NCBI RefSeq assembly: GCF_947501785.1
Contig: NZ_CANMXB010000001.1
Span: 682,001-746,000 of the forward strand
Reading direction: 5' to 3'
Origin: an uncultured Litoreibacter sp.
GTDB taxonomy: Bacteria; Pseudomonadota; Alphaproteobacteria; Rhodobacterales; Rhodobacteraceae
DNA length: 64,000 nucleotides
The notes under the pieces are model-generated. The model saw nothing but the letters and a program-made list of their open reading frames with translations. It was not told the DNA's origin and did not search any database. Within the stretch, counting starts at the first letter, position 1. Each line of letters begins with the position of its first letter. Of this stretch, positions 17,541-25,636 are shown in pieces. Made by a program: the position numbers and the translations under genes.

Positions 17541-19298
17541 TTACACCAGAACCGCACCGGAGGACCCGATGGCGTCTTCGACGCCCGCGTCGCCCAGCAG
17601 CATTTCGTTATGCGGCGCGCCTGACGGGATCATCGGGAAGCAGTTCTCGTGCTTTTCAACCAGACAGTCGAAAATGACCGGGCCATCAAAGTTCAGCATC
17701 TCCATGATCGCGTCATCCAAATCCGACGGGTCGGTGACAGTTATGCCTTTGGCACCAAAGGCTTGCGCCAAGAGCATGAAGTCGGGCAGGGCCTCCGACC
17801 AGCTGTGGGAGTAGCGATTGCCATGCAGCAGGTCCTGCCATTGACGCACCATGCCGAGCCGTTCGTTGTTCAGGATGAACTGCTTCACCGGCAGGTTGTA
17901 CTGCCGCGCGGTGCCCATTTCCTGCATGTTCATCAGCCAGGACGCTTCGCCCGCGACGTTGATCACCAGCGCGTCCGGGTGCGCCACCTGCACACCAAGC
18001 GATGCGGGCAGGCCGTAGCCCATGGTGCCAAGTCCGCCGGAAGTCATCCAGTGGTTCGGCTGCTCAAACCCCAGATACTGCGCGGCCCACATCTGGTGCT
18101 GGCCCACCTCGGTGGTGATGTAGCGGTCCTTGCGGTCTTTGGTCAGCGCCTCAAGGCGCTGCAATGCGTATTGCGGTTTGATCACCTTTTCAGAGTTTTT
18201 GTAATCAAGGCAACGGATTGCGCGCCATTGTTCAATCTGCGCCCACCATTTTTTCAAGCCTTCGGCGTTGGTCTTGCGGCCGCGCGATTTCCAGACCCGC
18301 ATCAGGTCTTCCAGCACATGGGCCACGTCGCCAATGATCGGGATGTCCACATGGATCACCTTGTTGATCGAGGACGGGTCGATGTCGATATGCGCCTTTT
18401 TGGATTTCGGGCTGAACGCGTCGATCCGGCCGGTGATCCGGTCGTCAAACCGCGCGCCGATATTGATCATCAGGTCGCAGCCATGCATCGCCATGTTGGC
18501 CTCGTACAACCCGTGCATGCCCAGCATGCCCATCCACTGTTCACCAGACGCAGGATATGCGCCAAGACCCATCAGCGTGGAGGTGATCGGGAAGTTGGTT
18601 TCCTTGGCCAGATCGCGCAGCAAGGCGGTCGCACTGTCACCGGAATTGATCACACCGCCGCCGGAATAGATGATCGGGCGTTTGGCGGTCTCCATCAGCG
18701 CGGCCAGTTCAGTGATCGCATCAATATCGCCTTTGACTTTGGGCGCGTAATGCCCGGTAGAGGCCTTGTTCTTCTCGGTATACTTGCCCTTGGCGAATTG
18801 CACGTCCTTGGGGATGTCGATCAGCACCGGGCCGGGGCGGCCGGAGGTGGCAACATGAAACGCCTCATGCACGACATTGGCCAGCATGTCAGTGTCTTTG
18901 ACCAGGTAGTTATGTTTGGTGCAGGGGCGCGTGATGCCGATGGTGTCGGCCTCTTGGAATGCGTCGGTGCCGATCATGAAGGTAGGCACTTGCGCGGACA
19001 GCACGATAATAGGCACCGAATCCAGCAACGCATCGGTCAGGCCGGTCACCGTGTTGGTGGCACCGGGGCCGGACGTCACAAGCACAACGCCGGGCTTGCC
19101 GGTGGAGCGTGCATAGCCTTCCGCCGCGTGGGCCGCGCCCTGTTCGTGGCGCACAAGGATGTGCTTGATCTGCTCTTGCTGGAACAGCTCGTCGTAAATC
19201 GGTAGCGCAGCACCTCCGGGATAGCCAAAGATCGTGTCCACACCCTGATCAATCAAGGCTTGGACGACCATTTCCGCTCCGGTCATTTGACGTGTCAT
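17541..19298 (-). CDS. ilvB: Acetolactate synthase large (catalytic) subunit
   Basis: Thiamine-diphosphate and FAD dependent enzyme that condenses pyruvate to acetolactate (or with 2-oxobutyrate) in branched-chain amino acid synthesis. At 585 residues it has the family length. The catalytic Glu is in VRHEQGAAHAAEGYAR. The ThDP/Mg site reads INVAGEASWLMNMQE...FILNN, where the common GDGS is GEAS; my impression is that GEAS is frequent in alphaproteobacterial enzymes. It is preceded by a leader peptide rich in Val/Leu/Ile and a terminator, pointing to attenuation. Confidence 0.96.
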   Translation of the reverse strand: MTRQMTGAEMVVQALIDQGVDTIFGYPGGAALPIYDELFQQEQIKHILVRHEQGAAHAAEGYARSTGKPGVVLVTSGPGATNTVTGLTDALLDSVPIIVLSAQVPTFMIGTDAFQEADTIGITRPCTKHNYLVKDTDMLANVVHEAFHVATSGRPGPVLIDIPKDVQFAKGKYTEKNKASTGHYAPKVKGDIDAITELAALMETAKRPIIYSGGGVINSGDSATALLRDLAKETNFPITSTLMGLGAYPASGEQWMGMLGMHGLYEANMAMHGCDLMINIGARFDDRITGRIDAFSPKSKKAHIDIDPSSINKVIHVDIPIIGDVAHVLEDLMRVWKSRGRKTNAEGLKKWWAQIEQWRAIRCLDYKNSEKVIKPQYALQRLEALTKDRKDRYITTEVGQHQMWAAQYLGFEQPNHWMTSGGLGTMGYGLPASLGVQVAHPDALVINVAGEASWLMNMQEMGTARQYNLPVKQFILNNERLGMVRQWQDLLHGNRYSHSWSEALPDFMLLAQAFGAKGITVTDPSDLDDAIMEMLNFDGPVIFDCLVEKHENCFPMIPSGAPHNEMLLGDAGVEDAIGSSGAVLV

Positions 19299-19335
19299 GC
19301 TGCTGTTCTCCGTTTACGTCTTTTTCTCTTCACCC

Positions 19336-19364
19336 ACAAAAAAGCCCCCGTTCTTGGCGGGGGC
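19336..19364 (-). terminator. Attenuator terminator of the ilv leader
   Basis: On the minus strand a 7-bp GC stem (GCCCCCG/CGGGGGC) with a 7-nt loop is followed by six T. It lies between the leader peptide stop (19391) and the ilvB start (19298), the position expected for a transcription attenuator. Confidence 0.85.
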
Positions 19365-19390
19365 GCATGGTTACCGTTATGGTTGCCGGA

Positions 19391-19438
19391 TTACCGACCC
19401 ATGCGCTGATATCCGACAATGACTAGTACCGATGCCAT
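19391..19438 (-). CDS. ilv leader peptide
   Basis: A 15-residue ORF, MASVLVIVGYQRMGR, with a consensus AGGAGG Shine-Dalgarno 5 nt upstream (19444-19449). Five consecutive codons encode Val, Leu, Val, Ile, Val, the three end products of the pathway. Ribosome stalling here when those tRNAs are uncharged would disrupt the downstream terminator (19336-19364) and allow ilvB transcription. This logic is established for ilv operons of other bacteria; here it is inferred from sequence. I did not fully resolve the competing antiterminator stem. Confidence 0.85.
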   Translation of the reverse strand: MASVLVIVGYQRMGR

Positions 19439-19593
19439 GTTGGCCTCCTTCGAGAGTGCCGAGACACTAACAGCCCCTTAGGGGGCGTCAACAGTCAAAA
19501 CGCTGAATAATCTGTCGTGAGGGTGGTTTTTGTTGTATTTTTGTTGCGTGACTTCGGCTGAATGCAGAAGAACACGAAAAATGGAGGGCCAAA

Positions 19594-19977
19594 ATGGCTG
19601 AAATGACCCAGATAACCCCGTTTCTACTTTGCGCAGATTTCGAGGCGGAGTTGTCCTTCTTCGAAAACACGCTTGGATTTACTGTCGGATTCACGTCGGA
19701 AGAACCTGACTACGCGTTCCTTCGCCGCGACAATGTGGCGTTGCGCATCCTGAAAGCGGGAGATGATGTCGATTGGCTGGACCACAAGGACAAGCAAATG
19801 GTCTACATTGATGTGGACGATGTCGATGGGCTCTATGCTGAGATGAAACCGGCATTGGACAAGTTGCCGAAGGACCGGGTGAACCCGCCATTTGACCGAT
19901 TCTACGGGCAGCGCGAATTTCATGTCCGTGACGAGGGGCCGTATTTACTAATGTTTGGCCAAGGCATATCCACCTGA
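19594..19977 (+). CDS. VOC superfamily (glyoxalase/bleomycin-resistance-like) protein
   Basis: Cytoplasmic protein of 127 residues with the paired beta-alpha-beta-beta-beta modules of the vicinal-oxygen-chelate fold: ITPFLLCADFEAELSFFENTLGFTV at the start and QREFHVRDEGPYLLMFGQG at the end. This ending is typical of the bleomycin-resistance-like group, which often binds ligands without catalysis. A GGAGGG Shine-Dalgarno precedes the ATG. It lies 18 bp upstream of the Lin0512 pair and may share their transcript. Confidence 0.82.
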   Translation: MAEMTQITPFLLCADFEAELSFFENTLGFTVGFTSEEPDYAFLRRDNVALRILKAGDDVDWLDHKDKQMVYIDVDDVDGLYAEMKPALDKLPKDRVNPPFDRFYGQREFHVRDEGPYLLMFGQGIST

Positions 19978-19995
19978 CAAACAGGAGGGCGCCGC

Positions 19996-20346
19996 ATGGC
20001 CAAGACACGGATATTGAACGAGTTCGGCATGGGCTCGTCCCTGCGCCGCACGGATTACACTGAGGCCGCGCTGCGGGCCATCAAGGATGCGCTGTGGCAC
20101 AACTCGGTCAGCGTGGCCCCGGCATTCGGGTTCCCCAGGGAGGCGATGCTGATAGATGTGGAGGTCGGCGTTCAAGAACCAGACCGTGTGGACACATCAA
20201 AGCTTATGGACGTCTTCCCCTATGGCCAGCCCAACATCAACGTCGTCAAAGGTGGCCTGGATGTGGCCAAGCCTGACGGGTCGGGTGTCACCGTGATCGC
20301 CAATGCCGCGATTTGCGTCAGCTTCGATATGGAGGCGGCGTCATGA
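19996..20346 (+). CDS. Lin0512 family protein, first of a tandem pair
   Basis: 116 residues, beginning KTRILNEFGMGSSLRRTDYTEAALRAIKDALWHNSV and containing IDVEVGVQEPDRVD and VVKGGLDV. This matches the small conserved Lin0512 (TIGR02058) family of unknown function. It is preceded by an AGGAGGG ribosome site. The next gene is a paralogue starting within its stop codon (ATGA), so the two products probably act as a pair. Confidence 0.82.
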   Translation: MAKTRILNEFGMGSSLRRTDYTEAALRAIKDALWHNSVSVAPAFGFPREAMLIDVEVGVQEPDRVDTSKLMDVFPYGQPNINVVKGGLDVAKPDGSGVTVIANAAICVSFDMEAAS

Positions 20347-20711
20347 GCGAGGAAAGACTGATCCTAGAGATGGGCATGGGCAACGACCTATACGGCATGG
20401 ATTACACCAAGGCCGCCAAGCGGGCCATTCAGGACGCGCTGCATCATTCGTCCATTGTGATGTTCAAATCGCTTGGCATCAGCCACGAGGAAATGCGGGT
20501 GCAGGTCACAATCGCGGTGCAGGAGCCGGACAAGCTGGACATCGCAGCGCTGACAGCGGAGCTGCCGCGGGGCAGGGCGGAAGTCACCGGCGTCCATGGC
20601 GGACTAAACGTGCATGATCCGGATAACGACCAGACCCATGTGATCGCCACAGCCGCGGTCGAGGCCTATGTGCCGATGGACAAAACCAAGTGGAAACTGT
20701 CGTCTAGCTGA
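20343..20711 (+). CDS. Lin0512 family protein, second of a tandem pair
   Basis: 122 residues from the ATG at 20343 (MSEERLILEMGMGNDLYGMDYTKAAKRAIQDALHHSSI). It aligns with the preceding protein along its whole length: the EMGMGNDL/EFGMGSSL start, VTIAVQEPDKLD versus VEVGVQEPDRVD, and GVHGGLNVHDPD versus VVKGGLDVAKPD. The 4-bp ATGA overlap implies coupled translation and a heteromer is plausible. Function unknown. Confidence 0.82.
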   Translation: MSEERLILEMGMGNDLYGMDYTKAAKRAIQDALHHSSIVMFKSLGISHEEMRVQVTIAVQEPDKLDIAALTAELPRGRAEVTGVHGGLNVHDPDNDQTHVIATAAVEAYVPMDKTKWKLSSS

Positions 20712-21126
20712 TCGCGCCCTTGGTCTTGAGCCAACGGGCATAAAGCCAGAGTGCAACCGCGACTACAACGATCAGGGCGGTGAAGTAGATGGCTTCCTGT
20801 CCAACCATTTCGTGCATCTTGGTTTCCGCCAGAAAGAAGTTATGCGTGAAGGTGACGAGCATGGCGATGATCGAGACGGTGTAAACCGCAACGGAAAGTC
20901 CTGAGCGGAAGATGAGCAAGAGCGAGCCCAGGACTGCAGACCAGACGGCAGTGGCCCAACAGCCTTGAACCCAAGCGGGGAAGCTGTCGAAATAGGCCCG
21001 TTCCTCGGCGGTGAATTGCGCCAGATAAGCCTCGTTCTTGGTCTGCGTCATGACGTAATCAAACGCGCCGCCGGCGTTCCAGAGCAGCGCCAACACGCCT
21101 ACCAAAATAATGATCCAGGGTTTCAT
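20704..21126 (-). CDS. Hypothetical four-helix inner-membrane protein
   Basis: About 140 residues from the ATG at 21126 (MKPWIIILVGVLALLWNAGG), chosen because GGAGG lies 5 nt upstream; an ATG at 21138 overlaps that site. Four hydrophobic helices are visible, with a hydrophilic loop after the first (DYVMTQTKNEAYLAQFTAEERAYFDSFP). The 3' end overlaps the Lin0512 gene by 8 bp, tail to tail. No function recognised. Confidence 0.72.
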   Translation of the reverse strand: MKPWIIILVGVLALLWNAGGAFDYVMTQTKNEAYLAQFTAEERAYFDSFPAWVQGCWATAVWSAVLGSLLLIFRSGLSVAVYTVSIIAMLVTFTHNFFLAETKMHEMVGQEAIYFTALIVVVAVALWLYARWLKTKGAIS

Positions 21127-21184
21127 ACGATCCTCCACTTTTGCGCAAGTCTAGCAACGCGGGGCCGATTGACCAAACGCGGTG

Positions 21185-21820
21185 CTAGAACTCTGCACCT
21201 GTGCCTTGCAGCACGCCGTGCTCCATCGCATAGCGAGTCAGCCCGGCGGTCGAATTGATGCCCAACTTGCGTTTGATATTTTTTCGATGCGTTTCAACGG
21301 TGTGGACGGATATGTTCAGCTCTCCCGCGACTTCCTTGTTGGACTTGCCTTGCGCCAGTTGCAGCAAGATCGTCTGCTCGCGCGCCGTCAGGATGTCTTG
21401 GCCAGCATCAGGTGTCAGCGCGCCGGTGGCGCCGGTGCATAGATAGGTCTCGCCTTTCATGACTGTCAGGATTGCCGTGTGGATTTCCTCCGTTGGCACG
21501 TCCTTCAGAATGTAGCCACGTGCGCCATGGCGCATCGCGGTCGAAACGTATTCCGGCGCGTCATGCATCGACAGGATCAGGATGCGGGTGTCGGGATCGC
21601 GCTCCAACAGGATCTCGGTCGCGGACAGCCCGCCAAGCTGCGGCATGTTGAGATCCATCAAGATCACATCGGGGTTCAACGTGCCGACTTGATCGACGAC
21701 CTCCTGCCCGTTGGACAACGTGCCGATGACCTCGATCTCGTCATAGCTTTCCAAGATGGCGCGAATGCCGTCAGCGACCATGGGGTGGTCGTCCACGATG
21801 AGCACTCGGATCGGGGTCAT
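21185..21820 (-). CDS. NarL/FixJ-type response regulator
   Basis: Cytoplasmic DNA-binding regulator of 211 residues. The receiver domain (residues 1-120) has the acidic pair VDDH, the phospho-acceptor Asp in VILMDLNMPQ, Thr/Ser and Lys (LKDVP). The C-terminal LuxR-type helix-turn-helix is LTAREQTILLQLAQGKSNKEVAGELNISVHTVETHRKNI. It overlaps the sensor kinase gene by 4 bp (ATGA), so they form one two-component system. Being divergent from the TRAP genes, it probably controls that transporter. Confidence 0.92.
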   Translation of the reverse strand: MTPIRVLIVDDHPMVADGIRAILESYDEIEVIGTLSNGQEVVDQVGTLNPDVILMDLNMPQLGGLSATEILLERDPDTRILILSMHDAPEYVSTAMRHGARGYILKDVPTEEIHTAILTVMKGETYLCTGATGALTPDAGQDILTAREQTILLQLAQGKSNKEVAGELNISVHTVETHRKNIKRKLGINSTAGLTRYAMEHGVLQGTGAEF

Positions 21821-23256
21821 GCGGTTTTCCTGTCAGTCGTTGGGGCAGATTTGGATGTTGCTTTGGTCTGGGGCGGCAGCATGTGGCTGAGCGGCACGGA
21901 GGCCTCGATCGTGGTGCCTTGATCCGTGCTGAGCACGCGCAGCGTGCCGCCAAGCTGGTCAATGCGTTCCTGCATGTTGCGCAGCCCCAGACCGCCGGCG
22001 CGCCGGTCGCCCGCAATGCCGGTGCCATTGTCCTGGATGCGCAATGTTGCGCCGCGCCGGTGGCCGAACACCTCGAGCGACACCTCGCTGGCCTCCGCAT
22101 GGCGTTCGACATTGGTCAACGCTTCCTGCGCAATGCGGTAGAGCGCAATTTTGGCGTCCTTGTCCAACCGGTTGCGGAACACCACCGTTTCAAAATGCGT
22201 GTCGGTGCCGGTGCGGGCCTTGAAGTCTTCCATCAGCGACTTCAGGGCGGGGCCAAGACCCAAGTCATCCAACACACCCGGGCGCAGGTCAGCAGAGATG
22301 CGGCGTACTTCGTGAATAGCGTTGGTCAGCCCGTCGATTCCCTTGTCGATATCGCCCTCAGCGCGCGCGTCTTTGGTGCTGACCCGCTTGCGGGCCAGTT
22401 CCAACGTATAGCGAATACCGATCAGGATTTGGCTAATAGAATCATGGAGTTCCCGGGCGACCCTGCCACGCTCCTCTTCTTGCGTGTCAAAGATGCGTTC
22501 GGTTAGCGCCTTCAACTTGCTGTCGGCCAGCTTGCGTTCGCGCAGGTTCAAAAGGATGCCGGTGATAAACACCGCCAGCAACGCCGCGATGGTGATCAGC
22601 GCAATTTGCAGGAAGGTCTGGCGGATGCGCGCCTCGGTATTGGCGCGGGCGGCAGCGACCGTGGCCAGCACGTCGTCGATGAAGATGCCGGTGCCCAGCG
22701 CCCATTGCCAATCCTGCAGGCCGATTTGGTAGGTCACGAACCGCGCGGTTTCTCCGGTGGAGGGCTTGGTCCAGTCGAACGTATGATAGCCGCCGGCGCG
22801 GGCCGTTTCGATGATCTTGTCGGTCACCGGCACGCCGTTGCGGTCGGTCAAGCCAGACCAATTCTCGCCGATGAGAAAGGTCTGCCGCGGGCTGACGAGG
22901 TTGTTGCCGCCGTAGTCATACACAAAGAAATAACCATCCTGACCGTAGATCATCGCCGACAGGATTTGGGTGACCTCCAGCTTGGCATCCTCATCGTCGG
23001 GCAAGGCGTTGCCATAGATAGGCCCAATAGCGGTGCGCGCCAGACTGAGGTAGTTTTTCAGCTCGGCCTTTTTGGCCTCGATCAGCTGGGTTTCCAGCTC
23101 GCGTATCTCGGTTTCGGCCAATTGGCGCGACTGGTTGGCCACCACCAGCGAGATGGCAGCGACGGCCAGCACAAGCGGTACGGTCGCCAGAAGGAAGACC
23201 TTCTGGCCGTAGCTCAACGCGAAACGGTCGCGCCACAACTGGCCCCGATTGATCAT
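21817..23256 (-). CDS. Cache-domain sensor histidine kinase (HisKA_3 type)
   Basis: Membrane kinase of about 479 residues from the ATG at 23256 (MINRGQLWRDRFALSYG); the open frame further upstream is in the promoter region. It has an N-terminal membrane helix (VFLLATVPLVLAVAAISLVV), a periplasmic Cache-like ligand domain with GYFFVYDYGGNNLVSP and the TKPSTGE/WQWALGTGIFIDDV ending, and a second helix. The HisKA_3 dimerisation segment RELHDSISQILIGIRY and an ATPase domain with QDNGTGI and GGLGLRNMQERI follow. The Cache domain of this type usually senses small carboxylates or amino acids, which fits the divergent TRAP system. Confidence 0.92.
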   Translation of the reverse strand: MINRGQLWRDRFALSYGQKVFLLATVPLVLAVAAISLVVANQSRQLAETEIRELETQLIEAKKAELKNYLSLARTAIGPIYGNALPDDEDAKLEVTQILSAMIYGQDGYFFVYDYGGNNLVSPRQTFLIGENWSGLTDRNGVPVTDKIIETARAGGYHTFDWTKPSTGETARFVTYQIGLQDWQWALGTGIFIDDVLATVAAARANTEARIRQTFLQIALITIAALLAVFITGILLNLRERKLADSKLKALTERIFDTQEEERGRVARELHDSISQILIGIRYTLELARKRVSTKDARAEGDIDKGIDGLTNAIHEVRRISADLRPGVLDDLGLGPALKSLMEDFKARTGTDTHFETVVFRNRLDKDAKIALYRIAQEALTNVERHAEASEVSLEVFGHRRGATLRIQDNGTGIAGDRRAGGLGLRNMQERIDQLGGTLRVLSTDQGTTIEASVPLSHMLPPQTKATSKSAPTTDRKTA

Positions 23257-23477
23257 AGCGAATCGACCATGGGGCAGGGGCCGGACCGGGTCAATCGCGA
23301 CAGTTGGGTACGTATTCGCCCAATTTTCGGGCGCTAACCGCAAAATTCGTCCGTTTCCTACCCGCCAGTGGGTATAGCATCCGCCGCGCGGCGTGGTTAA
23401 GGTCGCCTCACCGTAACGATCCGTCCTGTCGCGTGTGTTTTGCGCCGAGGGGATGAAAACTTTGGGAGGAGACACCT
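23257..23477. promoter_or_regulatory. Divergent promoter region: two-component system versus TRAP operon
   Basis: About 220 bp between divergently transcribed regulatory and transport genes; it must hold both promoters and probably the response-regulator site. A GGGAGGAG Shine-Dalgarno at 23463-23470 serves dctP. I could not pick out a convincing operator by eye. Confidence 0.45.
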
Positions 23478-24563
23478 ATGGATCGTCGTTCTTTTCTGAG
23501 AACTTCTGCACTGGGCGGCACCGCCGCTGCTGCTGCATCCACGCTGGCCGCACCTGCTTACGCAGCGGGCCACCGTACACTGACTATGGTCACCACATGG
23601 GGCCGCGGCCTTGCTGGCGTTTTTGACGCTGCTGAAAAAGTGGCCAACGACATCAACGCCATGTCCGACGGCACACTGACGGTTGAAGTGAAAGCCGCAG
23701 GTGAGTTGGTTGGTGCGTTTGAGGTGTTTGACGCCGTGACCGCCGGTCAGGCCGACATGTATCACGCCGCTGACTACTACTTCGTGGGTCAGCACCCAGG
23801 TTACGCGTTCTTCACCTCCGTGCCATTCGGCATGACGGCGCAAGAGCTGCTGAACTGGTATCACCACGGCAATGGTGCCGCGATGCATGACGAGCTGGGC
23901 GAAATCTTCGGCCTGAAATCCTTCCTGGCCGGTAACACAGGCGCTCAAGCCGGTGGCTGGTTCCGCAAGGAAATCAACGGTCCTGAGGACTTCAACGGCC
24001 TGAAATTCCGTATGCCTGGCCTGGGCGGCAAAGCCTTGGGCAAACTGGGCGCATCGGTTCAGAACCTTCCGGGCGCTGAAGTGTACCAAGCTCTCGCCTC
24101 CGGCGCCATCGACGGCACCGAGTGGATCGGCCCATGGGCTGACGAGAAAGCCGGTTTCCAGGAAATCACCAAGACCTACTACACCGCTGGCTTCCACGAG
24201 CCGGGCGCTGGTCTGTCTCTGGCAACCAACCGCGACGTCTTTGACGAACTGACGCCTGCGCAGCAGAAGATCATCGAAGTAGCTTCGGGCAACACCCACC
24301 AGTGGAACCTCGCACAATTCCTGAACAACAACGGCGCAGCTCTGCAGCGTTTGCAGTCGGGCGGCGTGAAGGTTCTGGAATTCCCAGACACCGTTTGGGA
24401 CGCGTTCGGCAAGGCTTCTGCGGAAGTGCATGCCGAAAACCTGGGCGACGAGCTCTACAAGAAGATCCACGACGACTATCAGGCGTCGCTGAAAGCTTCT
24501 TCGGGCTGGATCGACCGTGCAGAAGGCGCATACCGCGCCCAACGCGACCGCGTTCTGGGCTAA
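23478..24563 (+). CDS. TRAP transporter periplasmic substrate-binding protein (DctP/TakP-like)
   Basis: Extracytoplasmic solute receptor of 361 residues. It starts with a twin-arginine signal, RRSFLRTSALGG, and a cleavage region ending APAYAA, so it is probably Tat-exported, unlike most DctP proteins. The mature part shows the family features WGRGLAGVFDAAEKVANDIN, LKFRMPGLGGKALGKLGA and the ligand-site block GTEWIGPWADEKAGF. It resembles TakP-type receptors for 2-oxo acids (Rhodobacter sphaeroides), sometimes labelled mannitol/chloroaromatic. A strong hairpin separates it from the permease genes. Confidence 0.93.
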   Translation: MDRRSFLRTSALGGTAAAAASTLAAPAYAAGHRTLTMVTTWGRGLAGVFDAAEKVANDINAMSDGTLTVEVKAAGELVGAFEVFDAVTAGQADMYHAADYYFVGQHPGYAFFTSVPFGMTAQELLNWYHHGNGAAMHDELGEIFGLKSFLAGNTGAQAGGWFRKEINGPEDFNGLKFRMPGLGGKALGKLGASVQNLPGAEVYQALASGAIDGTEWIGPWADEKAGFQEITKTYYTAGFHEPGAGLSLATNRDVFDELTPAQQKIIEVASGNTHQWNLAQFLNNNGAALQRLQSGGVKVLEFPDTVWDAFGKASAEVHAENLGDELYKKIHDDYQASLKASSGWIDRAEGAYRAQRDRVLG

Positions 24564-24581
24564 GGCCTGATTTAGATCAAA

Positions 24582-24617
24582 GTCGGGGCCGTCCTGCCGC
24601 GTTAGGACGGCCCCGAC
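24582..24617 (+). terminator. Strong intercistronic hairpin between dctP and dctQ
   Basis: A 14-bp perfect GC-rich stem (GTCGGGGCCGTCCT with its complement AGGACGGCCCCGAC) and an 8-nt loop, 19 nt after the dctP stop. There is no U-tract. It probably acts as a 3' stabiliser or partial terminator, so that the binding protein is made in excess over the permease, as seen in many binding-protein-dependent operons. Confidence 0.7.
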
Positions 24618-24697
24618 ATTCAGCTGCATCGGGGACAATGCGGCTCACGAATTCGGGCAGGCCGCCAATGCGCCGCCCACCACGGGGGGAGAGACCT

Positions 24698-25624
24698 ATG
24701 CTGGACTTCATCGTCTGGTTTTTCACCAATATTTTCAAGGCTTTCTACAACGTCTTTTATGCCGTCACCCATCCGGATCTTTGGCTGTCATGGGTGCCCT
24801 ATATCAACCAGTCGATCCCCGAGGTTGAGCAGAAACAGGCCTTGATGCGGTTTGTCTATTACGGCGGGTCGGTCGAATTTTTCTTCGCCATTTTCGCCGC
24901 GTTTATCGTGCTTACCATTGTGGGTTTGTTGAACAATCGCTTCATGTGGGGCTGCGTGCAGCTGCTGGAGGGCTTCGCCAATTCGGTTGGCCGCGTCTTC
25001 GCCTGGGCCGGTCTGATCATGGTGCTGCAACAGATCGTCATTATCTTCATCCAGCGCATCTTTGCGCGCGCCGAAATCTCTATGGGTTTCGGCATGAGCT
25101 TCTCCAAAGACATCAGCTGGTGGGCGGAGGAGCTGAAATTCTACAACGCCTTGGTGGTTTGCCTGTGCTGCACCTACACCTTCGTGCAAGGCGGCCATGT
25201 GCGCGTTGATCTGGTCTATTCGGCGGTCAAATACCGCACCAAGAAGGTGATCGACATGTTCGGGGCGATCCTGTTCATGATGCCCGCCGCCGTGCTGACC
25301 TGGATGTATGGCTGGTACTTCTTGTGGCGCCACCTGATCACGCCAAAACCGTCCGCGTCTGACAGCCTGGATCGGCTGATCACCAAAGCCCGCGCGGTGC
25401 GTTGGAACGTGGAAACCATTGGTTTCTCACCCAACGGGTTCAACGCCTATTTCCTGTTCAAGATCCTGCTCTGCGCCTTCACCGCCATGGTGTTTTTGCA
25501 GGCGATCGCGTTCTTCTACCGCTCCTATCTGGAGTGGAAGGGCGGGCCGGAGGCCGAGGGCAAATATCTCGACAAAGACGTGCTGGGCGACGACGACGCC
25601 GAGCTAGTCGCAGAAATTCACTAA
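24698..25624 (+). CDS. TRAP transporter small permease subunit (DctQ-like, long form)
   Basis: Inner-membrane protein of 308 residues from the ATG at 24698 (MLDFIVWFFTNIFKAFYNV), preceded by GGGGGAGAG. Four main transmembrane helices carry the DctQ pattern (AGLIMVLQQIVIIFIQR, LVVCLCCTYTFVQGGHVRVDLVY). N- and C-terminal extensions make it longer than the usual 160-200 residues. It partners the large subunit directly downstream (12-bp gap) and the Tat-exported receptor upstream. Confidence 0.9.
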   Translation: MLDFIVWFFTNIFKAFYNVFYAVTHPDLWLSWVPYINQSIPEVEQKQALMRFVYYGGSVEFFFAIFAAFIVLTIVGLLNNRFMWGCVQLLEGFANSVGRVFAWAGLIMVLQQIVIIFIQRIFARAEISMGFGMSFSKDISWWAEELKFYNALVVCLCCTYTFVQGGHVRVDLVYSAVKYRTKKVIDMFGAILFMMPAAVLTWMYGWYFLWRHLITPKPSASDSLDRLITKARAVRWNVETIGFSPNGFNAYFLFKILLCAFTAMVFLQAIAFFYRSYLEWKGGPEAEGKYLDKDVLGDDDAELVAEIH

Positions 25625-25636
25625 GGGGCGCTGAGC

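Noticed and set aside
17649-19205. A 518-codon plus-strand frame opposite ilvB
   Set aside because: Same reasoning: a shadow of the certain ilvB gene, with no domain and no ribosome-binding site.
23397-24638. A 413-codon minus-strand frame opposite dctP
   Set aside because: It is antisense to the TRAP receptor and overlaps the divergent promoter region; composition is non-coding.
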